This document shows positions 42,877 to 52,303 of a stretch of DNA of 64,000 nucleotides, in pieces. This stretch comes from Candidatus Adiutrix sp. Lineage in GTDB: Bacteria > Desulfobacterota > Desulfarculia > Adiutricales > Adiutricaceae. The stretch's first letter is position 1; each line of letters starts with the position of its first letter. Location: assembly GCA_031263565.1 (NCBI GenBank), contig JAISFR010000114.1, forward strand, positions 1-64,000, given 5' to 3'. The translations under genes were made by a program, and so were the position numbers. The notes beneath the pieces are model-generated. The model was given only the letters and a program-made list of their open reading frames with translations, was not told where the DNA came from and did not search any database.

Positions 42877-45800
42877 TTATAGTGAAGCTAAATCCGTGGC
42901 CGGTCCCAGAACCACCACTTCCACCGGATCGTTCTTGGGCGCCCCGGTCAGGGCGGCGAAAAAACGGGCGCCTTCAGCCAGGGGGATCAGTCCCACGCCT
43001 TCGGATTCGAAGAGCCGCTTAAGACCGCCGTCGACCATGCCGCCTGCCCAGGGCCCCCAATTGACCGACAGGCATTTGGACCCCTGGCGAAGGCCGGCGC
43101 AGGCCCGGGCCAGTTTGTTGAGCACCTCGTTGCCGGCCGCGTAGTCGGCCTGCCCCCGACGCCCGAAGCGGGCCGTGCTGGAGGAGAAAAAGGCGATCAG
43201 GCTGAGAGGCTGGCCGGCCAGTTCATCGAGAATCAAAGCGGCCATTTGAGCCTTGGTGTTGAAGACCAGATCGAAATCCGCGTCCTTTTTGTCCAGCAAA
43301 AGACTGTCGGCCAGAACCCCGGCGCCGTGAATGAAGCCGCAAATGGGGCCGTGACGGTCTTTGACGTCGCTCAGGGCGGTCCTGAGGCGGTCGAGGTTTT
43401 CGAAATTGCCGGATAAATAGGTCACCTTGGCCCCGACTTTTTCCATGGCCGCGATATTGGCCCGGATTTCCCGGCCGGCCAGCAGAAGACGGCTGTCTCT
43501 GGCCAGTTCCAGGGGGCCGGGCTTGACCTCGGCCCGGTCGAAGAGAGCCTGGCGAACGGCGGCCTCGTCCTTAAGCGCGGCCAGCCAGGCCGGCTCGGCA
43601 GGCGCCAGGGGGGTCCGCCCTAAAATGACCAGATTGGGCCGATAAGCCCGGGCCACTTCCTTTAAGGCGGCGGCGGTCACCCCCCGGGCGCCGCCGGTGA
43701 CCAGCACGGTCTGCCCTTCCCGCAGATGCCGCACCCGGATATTCTTTAATTTATAGGGCGACAAAGCCGGGGCCCCCAGTTCCCGGGGACCGCCCAGACC
43801 TATTTCCACCGGGGCGCCTTCAGCGGCGCAGGCGGCCGCCAGGCCCGGCCGATAGAGCTCAAAGACCGGCCCGTAGGCCTCAGGCGGCAGATCCAAAGCC
43901 AGGACCCTGACCTGGGGCCATTCGCGGGCCGCGCTCTTTAAAAGCCCGGTCAGGGCGGCCGAAGCCGGGGCCAGGCCGGCCTCGGAGCCCGCCAAGGCAA
44001 AGTCGCCGCCCATAAAAGTGAGACCCAGAAGCAGGGCCCGTTCCCCTTGCCCGGCCGCCTTGAGCAGGGCCGGGCCGGCGCCGCGCACCGCCCGGAAGGC
44101 CCTGGCCGGCAGATCCAGATCATTGAGCTGGCCCGGCCAGACCAGAATCAGGCCCCGGAGCGTTTCGGGCTCATCGAATTCCTCAAAATCAGACCAGCCC
44201 AGACGGACCGGGCGCTGCCCTCCATCCCGCAGCAGGTTCTCCAACCCCTGGCCCACGGGCCCGGGCTCGGCCACGATCAGCACCCGGTCGCCCGAATCAA
44301 GGCCCAGGCCATCGGGCGCGGTTTCCGGCCAGGGCCAGGGTTTCATCTGAACCTTAAAGGCCGAAACCGAACTGGTCCGGGTGACGACCGGAGCTTCCTC
44401 CTCGGCAGCCTTGAAGGCCGGCGGGCTGTTTTTCGGCGGCCGGCCCGGACCCCGCCGCCGGGGTCTGATCGAGGCGGCCGGGACGGAGGCGACCTCCTGG
44501 GCGACCGGGCCGGAGCCGACGGCCGGCGAATCAGTCGGCTTCGGCCGACCGGCCCTGGATTTCAGCAGAATATCCCGCAGATCGCCCAGAGTCACGGCCC
44601 CGCTCAATATCTCGGCCGCCGGGGCGCTCAGGCTGTCGTCGCCCAGTTTTTCGCTCAGGGCGGCCATGATCTCCACCCGTTTGATGGAATCCAGGCCCAG
44701 GTCAGCCTCCAGAGCGGATTCAAAGCGCAGCATCTCCTGCGGATAACCGGTTTCCGCGGCCACCACTTCCAGCAGAAGATCGCCCGGCGGCTGAACGGTC
44801 ACGAGAGCCCGTTCAGGAGCGGCCGGAGCCCGGTCGGCCGCCTGATTCACGAAGGCCGCCAGATCGCCGATGGTCGCCAGGCCGGCCAGGGCTTCGCCGG
44901 CGCCCAGGGCCGGAAGCCCCTCAAGCCGCTCGCTCAGGGCCGCCATTATTTCCACTTTTTTAATGGAATCCAGACCCAGGTCGGCCGCCAGATTCATCGA
45001 CGGCCGCAGCATGTCGCGAGGGTAGCCGGTCTCCCGGGAAAGTACTTCCATGACCATTTCAGAGGCCGAAAAATCGGCCGACGGTCTCCGCGGCGGCTGT
45101 TCCGGCCAGGCGGCCGGAGGCCGGTCCGCCGGGGCGGAAGCCAGTTCCAGGGCGGCGGCCAAATCGGCCAGGGTCCGGGCGCCGCTTAAAACTTCAGCCG
45201 AAACCTGACCGGCCCCCGGCAGCCGCTCGCTCAGGGAACCGGCTATTTCCACCAGCTTGATGGAATCCAGGCCCAGATCGTCGCCCAGGCGCATCCGGGG
45301 ATCAAGCATTTCCGGGGGATAGCCGGTCTCCCCGGCCACCACTTCCCGCAGAAGCGGCCAGAGCCCGGGCCCGGCCGCCGACGCCTCGGTCGCCTCCGGG
45401 CCCGGCGAAGGCCGGCCGGACCGGGCCAGGGCTATCAGATCCTTGAGGGTGCGGGCCCCGCTCAGGCTTTCAGCCTCCAGGCCCGGCCCGGCCGCGAGCT
45501 TTTCGCTCAACACGGCCATGATCTCCACCTTCTTGATGGAATCCAGGCCCAGGTCGCTTTCCAGATCCATGTCGGCCTTCAACATTTCCACGGGATAGCC
45601 GGTCTCTCCGGCCACCACGCCCAGGACCAGATTTTCCGTCTCGGCGGCCGCGGAATCGGCCGGCGCCGCCGGAGGGGCGGCGGGCGCCGGAGCCGGGGGA
45701 GCGCCCTGCAATTTCACAGGCGCCTCCGAAGTTGTCCGCCTATCCAGCTCACGGCTCATCAGGCTCAGGACGTCGGATTGCTGCCTGAGGAATTCCTGGT

Positions 45801-48237
45801 GCAGGCGAGCGGTTTCCGTGCTCAGACTGTCCAGCAGATCCAGAGCCGAGCGGCCGGCCGGGGCCTCCGGGGGGGTCGCTTTGGCTTTGGAAGGCGGCAG
45901 CGACTTTTTGACGAAGTAGTTGGCCCCGCTGATCATGACCGTAAAAGTGCCGGCCGGATCGGCCTGGGCGCCCAGAACATTTTCCGGCCAGGCCTGAAAA
46001 TCCACCGGCAGGCCCCAGGCGGCCAGGCGGGCCAGCAGACAGGCCAGATCCAGAGAACCGCCCTGGTCGCCATCCAGGGCCAGGGCCTGACGGCCGGCCC
46101 CGGAGGCGGCCTGGGCCAATTTCCGGCCCGGGCCCAGTTCCAGCCAGAGATCGATATTTTTATTGGCGGCCTTCGCCAGTTCCTGGGCCAAAGAGGCCGG
46201 GGACTCCAGGCCGCTGATGACGGCCGAAGCCGTCAGGCCGAATTTCCCCAAAAGCCCGGTCAAACCCCGCTGCAGGGCCGAAACCGCGATCTTCCGCAGC
46301 CGGCCGTCGCCCAGGTCAGCGCTCCAGGCGGCCTGCTTTTCCGGGGAAGCCAAATCCGGCGGATAAAGGGCCAGGTCCAGCGGGGCCAGTTCCGGGGCGG
46401 CGGCCGCCAGTTCGGCGGCGGCCTGGCTCAGGGCCGCGATCAGCTCCGGGCGTTCGGCCACCAGGGCCCGATATTGATCCGGCTTCAGTTCGGCGGGGGC
46501 GGACATCAGAAAACCCAGGGCCGAGGCCCTGGCCGGACCGGAGCTGAAAAACGCGCCTTCCGGGAAATCCGCTTCCTTTACTTCCGGGCGATCCAGAATC
46601 CGGACGCTTTCGCTGATCAGCGAGGGCAGATGCTCGACCGGCGAGACCAGGACCAGACGGCAGCCGGCGGCCGGTTCAAAGTTCTCCCGGGCCCGACGGG
46701 CGGCCGAAGACGGCTCATCAGCCAAAAATTCATTCAGGCGGCCGACCAGGCCGGCCGGACTGTCGGCGCCGACGGGCAGCAGCTCCAGCCCGAAAGGCCC
46801 CTCGGCCACCGCCTTTTCAGGCCCGGCTTCCTCCAGCACGCAGTGAAAATTGCTGCCCCCGAAGCCAAAGGCGCTGACCCCGGCCCGGCGGGGGCCGGCC
46901 GAAAGCCAGGGCCGGGGGCGGGTGGAAAGATGAAAGGGGGAAGCCGGCGCGGTCAGAATCGGCAGCGGCGCCCGAACTTTGGCCGCCGGCGGCAACGTCT
47001 TGAAATACAGGGCCAGGGCGGCCTTGAGCAGCCCGGCCGCGCCGGCGGCGGCCTTGGTGTGGCCGATCTGGGACTTGACCGAACCCAGGGCGCACCAGGG
47101 CCGGCCGATTTCCGCCCGGGGGCTCTGGCTGAAAACCTGGCTCAGGGCCTCGACTTCCACGGCATCGCCCACGGCCGTGCCGGTTCCGTGACCTTCCACC
47201 ATTTCCACGGTCTCGGCCCCGAAACCGGCCTGCTCATAGGCGTCTTTCAAAGCCCGAACCTGCCCTTCGGCACTCGGGGCAAAAACGGCCGCGCCCTTGC
47301 CGTCGCTGGAGGAACCCACGCCGCGAATAACGGCGTAAACCCGGTCTCCGTCGCGCCGCGCGTCATTCAGCCTTTTCAGGACCAGCATCCCCAGGCCCTC
47401 ACCCAGCATGGTGCCGTCGCCGTCGCGGTCGTAAGCCCGAACCTCGCCGGAAGGGGCCAGGGCCGGGGTTTTGGAAAAACAAGTGTACATGAAGGGATCG
47501 CTGAAGGTGTCCAGCCCGCCGCTGAGCACCAGATCGGCCCGGCCGGAATTCAGTTCCATCAGGCCCTGGCGGACGGCGGCCAGAGAGCTGGCGCAGGCGG
47601 CGTCCACCACCAGGTTGGCGCCGCCCAGGTTCAGGCGGTTGGCGATGCGGCCGGCGGTGACGTTGCCCAAAAGGCCCGGAAAGGAATTCTCTTTCCAGGG
47701 GGCGAATTCAGAGGCGAAACGGGCCAGCACCTCTTCGGCCACCGACCCGGCCACCCCGCTGTCGGCCAGAGCCCGGCGCAGTTGGGGATGAGCCAGCCGG
47801 GAGCCCAGGCTGACCACTATCTTCATGGCCCCGGTCACCCCCAGCATGACCGCCGTGCGGCGATGATCCCAACCGTTGTCGGCGCTGTAGCCGGCATCTT
47901 TCAAGGCCAGGTCGGCGGCCACCAGCCCCAGGAGCTGGGTGCTGTCAATGGCCGACAAATCATTGGGCACAATGCCGTATTTGAGGGGCTCAAAGGCGAC
48001 GGGCTCCAGAAAGCCGCCCCGGCGGCCATAGGTCTTATCCTCGGCCTTGGGATCGGGGTCGTAATATTCAGACGGCGACCAGTGGTCCTCCGGAATATCG
48101 CCGACGGCTTCCCGGCCGCTTTTTAACAGAGCCCAGTAGGCGGCCAGGTCGGGGGAGCCGGGGAAGAGACAGCTGAGGCCGATAATGGCCACCGGTTCGG
48201 CCGTTATTTCCCGGGGACTGGAATTATCCTGAGTCAT
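42877..48237 (-). CDS. pfaA: PfaA-like polyunsaturated lipid synthase (KS, eroded AT, four ACPs, KR)
   Basis: A 1786-residue megaenzyme. The KS (about 12-470) has Cys215 in DAACASS, His350 in EGHGTGT and NFHC near 464. The following 280 residues occupy the acyltransferase position but lack a GHSxG nucleophile; only the late AT-like LWLELGPG survives. Four ACPs each carry LGLDSIK with phosphopantetheine serines near 900, 992, 1091 and 1184. The ketoreductase (about 1509-1760) has TGGARGVT and the Ser-Tyr pair in SSSTARFG...DYAAGN. There is no dehydratase domain; those are in the PfaC-like partner. A basic RPRRRGPGRPPKN linker (about 1258-1270) precedes the KR. It works with PfaC, PfaD and a phosphopantetheinyl transferase to build a long unsaturated acyl chain. 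The product is not predictable. Confidence 0.93.
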   Translation of the reverse strand: MTQDNSSPREITAEPVAIIGLSCLFPGSPDLAAYWALLKSGREAVGDIPEDHWSPSEYYDPDPKAEDKTYGRRGGFLEPVAFEPLKYGIVPNDLSAIDSTQLLGLVAADLALKDAGYSADNGWDHRRTAVMLGVTGAMKIVVSLGSRLAHPQLRRALADSGVAGSVAEEVLARFASEFAPWKENSFPGLLGNVTAGRIANRLNLGGANLVVDAACASSLAAVRQGLMELNSGRADLVLSGGLDTFSDPFMYTCFSKTPALAPSGEVRAYDRDGDGTMLGEGLGMLVLKRLNDARRDGDRVYAVIRGVGSSSDGKGAAVFAPSAEGQVRALKDAYEQAGFGAETVEMVEGHGTGTAVGDAVEVEALSQVFSQSPRAEIGRPWCALGSVKSQIGHTKAAAGAAGLLKAALALYFKTLPPAAKVRAPLPILTAPASPFHLSTRPRPWLSAGPRRAGVSAFGFGGSNFHCVLEEAGPEKAVAEGPFGLELLPVGADSPAGLVGRLNEFLADEPSSAARRARENFEPAAGCRLVLVSPVEHLPSLISESVRILDRPEVKEADFPEGAFFSSGPARASALGFLMSAPAELKPDQYRALVAERPELIAALSQAAAELAAAAPELAPLDLALYPPDLASPEKQAAWSADLGDGRLRKIAVSALQRGLTGLLGKFGLTASAVISGLESPASLAQELAKAANKNIDLWLELGPGRKLAQAASGAGRQALALDGDQGGSLDLACLLARLAAWGLPVDFQAWPENVLGAQADPAGTFTVMISGANYFVKKSLPPSKAKATPPEAPAGRSALDLLDSLSTETARLHQEFLRQQSDVLSLMSRELDRRTTSEAPVKLQGAPPAPAPAAPPAAPADSAAAETENLVLGVVAGETGYPVEMLKADMDLESDLGLDSIKKVEIMAVLSEKLAAGPGLEAESLSGARTLKDLIALARSGRPSPGPEATEASAAGPGLWPLLREVVAGETGYPPEMLDPRMRLGDDLGLDSIKLVEIAGSLSERLPGAGQVSAEVLSGARTLADLAAALELASAPADRPPAAWPEQPPRRPSADFSASEMVMEVLSRETGYPRDMLRPSMNLAADLGLDSIKKVEIMAALSERLEGLPALGAGEALAGLATIGDLAAFVNQAADRAPAAPERALVTVQPPGDLLLEVVAAETGYPQEMLRFESALEADLGLDSIKRVEIMAALSEKLGDDSLSAPAAEILSGAVTLGDLRDILLKSRAGRPKPTDSPAVGSGPVAQEVASVPAASIRPRRRGPGRPPKNSPPAFKAAEEEAPVVTRTSSVSAFKVQMKPWPWPETAPDGLGLDSGDRVLIVAEPGPVGQGLENLLRDGGQRPVRLGWSDFEEFDEPETLRGLILVWPGQLNDLDLPARAFRAVRGAGPALLKAAGQGERALLLGLTFMGGDFALAGSEAGLAPASAALTGLLKSAAREWPQVRVLALDLPPEAYGPVFELYRPGLAAACAAEGAPVEIGLGGPRELGAPALSPYKLKNIRVRHLREGQTVLVTGGARGVTAAALKEVARAYRPNLVILGRTPLAPAEPAWLAALKDEAAVRQALFDRAEVKPGPLELARDSRLLLAGREIRANIAAMEKVGAKVTYLSGNFENLDRLRTALSDVKDRHGPICGFIHGAGVLADSLLLDKKDADFDLVFNTKAQMAALILDELAGQPLSLIAFFSSSTARFGRRGQADYAAGNEVLNKLARACAGLRQGSKCLSVNWGPWAGGMVDGGLKRLFESEGVGLIPLAEGARFFAALTGAPKNDPVEVVVLGPATDLASL

Positions 48238-48378
48238 TGAAGTCTTACCTTGAACATTACTTATTTTTTCATCCCGGCCCGGGCAGTTGAAACAGCAAAA
48301 CGCTCCGGGCGGGGCAACCTTGTTAAAGGCGCTCCACAGCGTCTTTCACAAATCAGGCCAGATCGCCTTCTTGAGGCC

Positions 48379-49917
48379 TCAATTCAAATAGGTCTTTATT
48401 TCAGATATGGGCCGGGGCTTTAAGGCCGGCGCCGCCCCGAAAGGCAGAACCCCCAGGGCCACGGCCAGGTTCCGGCGGGCCAGCACGGCCGCCCCGTAAA
48501 GCAGGTTGAGGGCCAGATCCATCACCCGCCGATTTTCGGGAGCTTCAAAGACGCTGCCTTTGGCCCATTCATTGAAAGCCCCCTGGGCCGGGCCGCAGAA
48601 AATCTGCCAGTCGGGGCGCCGGTCTTCCACCCCGCCGATGGCCCAGCGGGAAGCCTGCCCCAGGTACCAGCGAAAAACCAGGGCCATTTTGTATTTCGGG
48701 TCGCCTTCGGCCCTGAGCACCTGGGCCGGGTCACGTTCCCCGAAGAAGGCGCGGGTCTGGGCCCAGATGTCGGCCAGGGGCTGCTTGAATATCTGGGTCT
48801 CGAACATTTCGCGGTCAGCGGCCGGGATATCGTCCAGGGAGGCGCACTGATGATAGGCTTCGGCCAGCTTCTGGGCCCTCATGGCGTAAAGGGTTCCGAA
48901 TTTCAAGACCTGAACCTTGGCGCCCAGTTCAAACATATCCGCCGCCGGCCCCTGGACCATGTCGGCCTGGCCGGCCCTGGCCAGGAGTTCCCGGCCGGCC
49001 GGGGCCAGACCCGACTCCAGGCAGGACTGATTGATGGAAGCGGTGACCACGTAAGAGGCCCCCACCGAGGCGGCGGCCAAAAGGGCCGCGGGCGTGCCGA
49101 TGCCGCCGGCCGCGCCCACCCTCAGGGGGACGGCGTAGTTGTATTTTTCGGTCATCTCCCGGGCGGCGGCGGCCATGGCCGGCCACAAGGGCAGCGAGGG
49201 GCGAAAATCGGTATGGCCGCCGCTGTCGGCCTCGGCGGTCAGGTCGCCGGCCATGGGGACAAAGGGGGCCAGGGCGGCCTCGGCCTCGTTCAGCCAGCCG
49301 CGCTTAAGACATTCCTTGACCAGCTTGTCAGGCGGCGGGGCGAAAAAGCGGCGGGCCAGTTCCAGCCGGGAAACCTTGGCCAGAATCCGGTTGGGCGTAA
49401 AAATGGAGCCGTCAGGCCGCCGGGCCGCGCCGCTCAAGCGGTAGCGCACCAGGGAAGGGGTCAGTTGCATGAAAGCCGAGGCTTCGATAACCCGCACCTG
49501 GCGCTTCAGGTATATTTCCGCGGCCTTCTCCTCCCAGGACGGGTCCTGAGGGGTGTGGATCAGGCAGGCGCCGAAGGCCCGGCCGGCCAGTTCCCCGCTC
49601 AGGGCGGCCACCTCTTCGTCCACCCGGGCCGGGGTCAGACCGGAAGCGCCCAGAAAGCCCAGGGCGCCGCCCTCGGCCAGGGCCTTGACCATGGCCCGGG
49701 AACTGATGGCCCCGACCATGGAGCCGCCCACATAGGCGTATTTCAGGCCATATTCAGCCTTGAAGGCGGGGCTCCCGAAAGAGGAGGGGGGCAGCGCGGG
49801 GATGATCCCCCGCAGGTGGTCGTCCTCAGGCCCGCCCAGACTGCCGTCGGCCCTGATATATACCCTTTGTCCGGGATCTTCTAGAAGCCGCAGCAGTTTT
49901 TGCTGATCTTGCATCAT
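48379..49917 (-). CDS. pfaD: PfaD-like FMN enoyl reductase of the lipid synthase
   Basis: A 512-residue protein of typical PfaD length and sequence. It has an N-terminal lid (RLLEDPGQRVYIRADG), a TIM-barrel 2-nitropropane-dioxygenase-like core with KYAYVGGSMVGAISSRAMVKALAEGGALGFLGASG, the FMN loop RVGAAGGIGTPAALLAAASVGASYVVTASINQS, and a C-terminal domain ending with FCGPAQGAFNEWAKG. In Pfa systems this separate reductase saturates selected double bonds, deciding the final unsaturation pattern. It lies between the phosphopantetheinyl transferase (20 bases) and pfaA (141 bases) on the same strand. Confidence 0.94.
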   Translation of the reverse strand: MMQDQQKLLRLLEDPGQRVYIRADGSLGGPEDDHLRGIIPALPPSSFGSPAFKAEYGLKYAYVGGSMVGAISSRAMVKALAEGGALGFLGASGLTPARVDEEVAALSGELAGRAFGACLIHTPQDPSWEEKAAEIYLKRQVRVIEASAFMQLTPSLVRYRLSGAARRPDGSIFTPNRILAKVSRLELARRFFAPPPDKLVKECLKRGWLNEAEAALAPFVPMAGDLTAEADSGGHTDFRPSLPLWPAMAAAAREMTEKYNYAVPLRVGAAGGIGTPAALLAAASVGASYVVTASINQSCLESGLAPAGRELLARAGQADMVQGPAADMFELGAKVQVLKFGTLYAMRAQKLAEAYHQCASLDDIPAADREMFETQIFKQPLADIWAQTRAFFGERDPAQVLRAEGDPKYKMALVFRWYLGQASRWAIGGVEDRRPDWQIFCGPAQGAFNEWAKGSVFEAPENRRVMDLALNLLYGAAVLARRNLAVALGVLPFGAAPALKPRPISEIKTYLN

Positions 49918-49937
49918 GTCTCTACCTTGTCGTTGTT

Positions 49938-50627
49938 TTATTCAGGGCCCGGCTCTTGCTGGAAAGAGCCGGCCAGGGCCAGGAGATGTTCCGCCCGGTT
50001 AAAAAGCGCCACCCGGCTTTGCCGGCGGGGTTCCGCCAACCAGTCCACCCACAGGAGCCCAGAGCGCCAGTCGGCCCGGGTGACGCGGACTTTATCCAGA
50101 TGCTTCAAAAGCGCCCGCCCCCATGATTTGGCGGCGGCTTCGCGGCCGCACCACAAAGCCAGGGCCGGGGAAAAGCGGCTGCCCGCGCCTTGGTCGATCA
50201 GAGTCAACTCCCGCCCATTAAAAGCCCAGCGGCGGACCCGCTCGCCCAAGGCCCGATCCCGACGTTCCAGATCCACCCCCAACGGCCGGCCGGAGACCGC
50301 CGCCAGGGCCGCGCCGGGACAGTGACTGATGGAAAGGCAGCCTGAAAAATCCGGGCGGCCCGGCCAAACCAGGAGCGGCTCGCCTTCCGGCCCGTTGAAT
50401 ATTTCCGGATCGCCGCCGGCCGGCTTCCAGAACTCGACCGCCGCGGCCTTGGCCGCCCAGCGCCCCAGGAGCCAGGCCCGGTAAGCGGCGGATGATCTTT
50501 TTTCGCGGCCGCGAGCCGTCTCCTTCGGACCGAGCCGGCTTTCATAAACCCCGACGGGCAGGGCCGGGTCATCCAGAAGCAGGGTCAGGGTCAGGTCCGA
50601 ATTGTTAATAAAATGCCGTATATTCAA
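49938..50627 (-). CDS. Sfp-type 4'-phosphopantetheinyl transferase
   Basis: A 229-residue protein starting at a TTG (50627); no in-frame ATG lies near and the first residues are LNIRHFINNSDLTLTLLL. The family motifs are SISHCPGAALAAVSG, GVDLE with the two magnesium ligands (near residue 118), and LWCGREAAAKSWGRAL, equivalent to WxxKEA with Arg replacing Lys. It installs the phosphopantetheine arm on the four ACPs of PfaA, matching the role of PfaE. It is the first gene of the lipid-synthase operon. Confidence 0.88.
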   Translation of the reverse strand: MNIRHFINNSDLTLTLLLDDPALPVGVYESRLGPKETARGREKRSSAAYRAWLLGRWAAKAAAVEFWKPAGGDPEIFNGPEGEPLLVWPGRPDFSGCLSISHCPGAALAAVSGRPLGVDLERRDRALGERVRRWAFNGRELTLIDQGAGSRFSPALALWCGREAAAKSWGRALLKHLDKVRVTRADWRSGLLWVDWLAEPRRQSRVALFNRAEHLLALAGSFQQEPGPE

Positions 50628-50932
50628 GGCAACTAAGCCTTTTGACTGTGCTTTTTCAGAAACAGGCCAGAGGCCGCTCCTTTAATCCATCCAATTTATA
50701 CTATAGACGCCGATGAATCAACCATTATTCGACTAAAATCTAAATAAATAGTCACATACTTTTTTATGTTGTTGCTTCGCCTGACTCCGCCGCTGTTTAT
50801 GGCTGTTTTTCATCATATTCCATTTTGACCCCGGCCGTAAAATATGCGATGATGTTCCTCCCCCGACCTTCCCGGACCTCCTGATCTTTGAGATCTGCGG
50901 AGGCGGGAGGAATATTCGCCGGAGGTTGGCCG
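50628..50932. other. intergenic divergent region, lipid-synthase operon / rimO
   Basis: About 305 bases without a gene and clearly AT-richer than its surroundings. It carries a minus-strand promoter-like pair for the lipid cluster. For rimO only a weak TTGACC near 50825 is visible. As the promoter of a gene that encodes its own fused HTH domains it is the first place to look for autoregulatory operators, but I see no strong palindrome. Confidence 0.55.
50695..50721 (-). promoter_or_regulatory. candidate promoter of the lipid-synthase operon
   Basis: On the minus strand TTGATT (50716-50721) and TATAAA (50695-50700) are 15 bases apart, shorter than ideal. The start would lie about 60 bases before the TTG start of the phosphopantetheinyl transferase. 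Confidence 0.35.
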
Positions 50933-52276
50933 TTGAACAAAAAAATCCATCTGGTCTCTCTGGGCTGCGCCAAAAATCTGGTGGACAGCGAGCGCCTCCT
51001 GGCCTCGGCCCTGGGCGGTCTGGGCCTTGAAGCCGCCCCCGGCGCGGAAGAAGCCGACCTCATAGTGCTCAACACCTGCGCTTTCCTGGAGAGCGCGGTG
51101 AAAGAAGCCCTGGAGACTCTGATGGATCTGGGGGCCAGGAAGAAAGCCGGCGGCGCCCTGATGGTCTGCGGCTGTCTTCCGGCCCGCTACCACGGGCCGG
51201 AAGGGGAGGAACTGATCAAGGGGCTGCCGGAAGTCGATCTCTGGCTGCGCCCCGACCAGTACCATAATTTCGAAAAAAGCGTGGCCGGGCTTTTGGGCCT
51301 GAAAAACGCGCCGCCGGCCGGACCGTCTTTTCAGGCCGACGGCCGGCCCGTCGGCGGCCGAATCCTGGGCACGCCTTTTTTCCGGGCCTATCTGAAAATC
51401 GCCGAAGGCTGCGACAACCGCTGCCGCTATTGCCTGATCCCCAGCCTGCGCGGCCCGCTGAAAAGCTATCCGGCCGAAGGGCTGGTCAAGGAAGCCGGGG
51501 ATCTGGTCGACGGCGGGGTCCGGGAACTGACCCTGGTGGCCCAGGACCTGACCGCCTATGGCCGGGACCTGGGCCGGCCCGGCGCCCTGCCCGCCCTGGT
51601 CAGAGAACTGAGCGCCCGGCCCGGCCTGGACTGGCTGCGTCTTTTATATGCCTACCCGGAGCGTTTGAGCGAGAGGCTGGTCAAGGATCTGGCCGGGACG
51701 CCCAAAGTCGTGCCCTATCTGGACCTGCCCTTTCAGCACGCCTCCCCGGAAATTTTAAAGCGCATGGGGCGCAACCCCGCGCCGCCGCTGCGACTGGTCG
51801 AAAACCTGCGCCGCTGGTGGCCCGGTCTGGCCCTGAGAAGCACCTTCATCGTGGGTCTGCCGGGCGAGACCGAAGAGCGGTTCGCCGAACTGGAAAGCCT
51901 GGTGGCCGCGGCGGCCTTCGACCATCTGGGCGTCTTCAAATACAGCCCTGAGCCGGGCACCCCGGCCGCCGGCCGGCCCGACCAGACGCCCCAGTCTCTC
52001 AAGGAAAAGCGCCGCCGCCGGATCATGGCCGCCCAAAGGAAAATTTCCCTGGCCCGCAACCGGGCCCGGCTGGGGCAAATTTTCCCGGTTCTGGTGGAAG
52101 GCCCGGCCCCGGACAGCGATCTTTTGACGGTCGGCCGGGCGCCCTTCCAGGCCCCGGAAGTGGATGGGCTGATTTATTTTGAAGGCGAACAGCCCCGGGC
52201 CGGACAAATAGTCGAAACCGAAATAATCCGGGCCGCCCCCTATGATCTGGTGGGCCGCCTGAGGCCCTGTCAATAA
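50933..52276 (+). CDS. rimO: ribosomal protein S12 methylthiotransferase
   Basis: 447 residues from the TTG at 50933, chosen because GGAGG lies 7 bases upstream and the protein then begins LNKKIHLVSLGCAKNLVDSE, the RimO N-terminus. It has the N-terminal MTTase domain with cluster cysteines C12, C49 and one in VCGCLP, the radical-SAM motif CDNRCRYC, and a C-terminal TRAM domain. The SLGCAKNLVDSE and IPSLRGPLKSYP-type sequences favour RimO over MiaB. It methylthiolates an aspartate of ribosomal protein S12. A small exported protein gene follows 27 bases later. Confidence 0.95.
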   Translation: MNKKIHLVSLGCAKNLVDSERLLASALGGLGLEAAPGAEEADLIVLNTCAFLESAVKEALETLMDLGARKKAGGALMVCGCLPARYHGPEGEELIKGLPEVDLWLRPDQYHNFEKSVAGLLGLKNAPPAGPSFQADGRPVGGRILGTPFFRAYLKIAEGCDNRCRYCLIPSLRGPLKSYPAEGLVKEAGDLVDGGVRELTLVAQDLTAYGRDLGRPGALPALVRELSARPGLDWLRLLYAYPERLSERLVKDLAGTPKVVPYLDLPFQHASPEILKRMGRNPAPPLRLVENLRRWWPGLALRSTFIVGLPGETEERFAELESLVAAAAFDHLGVFKYSPEPGTPAAGRPDQTPQSLKEKRRRRIMAAQRKISLARNRARLGQIFPVLVEGPAPDSDLLTVGRAPFQAPEVDGLIYFEGEQPRAGQIVETEIIRAAPYDLVGRLRPCQ

Positions 52277-52303
52277 TAATGATTCCAGGAGAATCCAAGA
52301 CCT

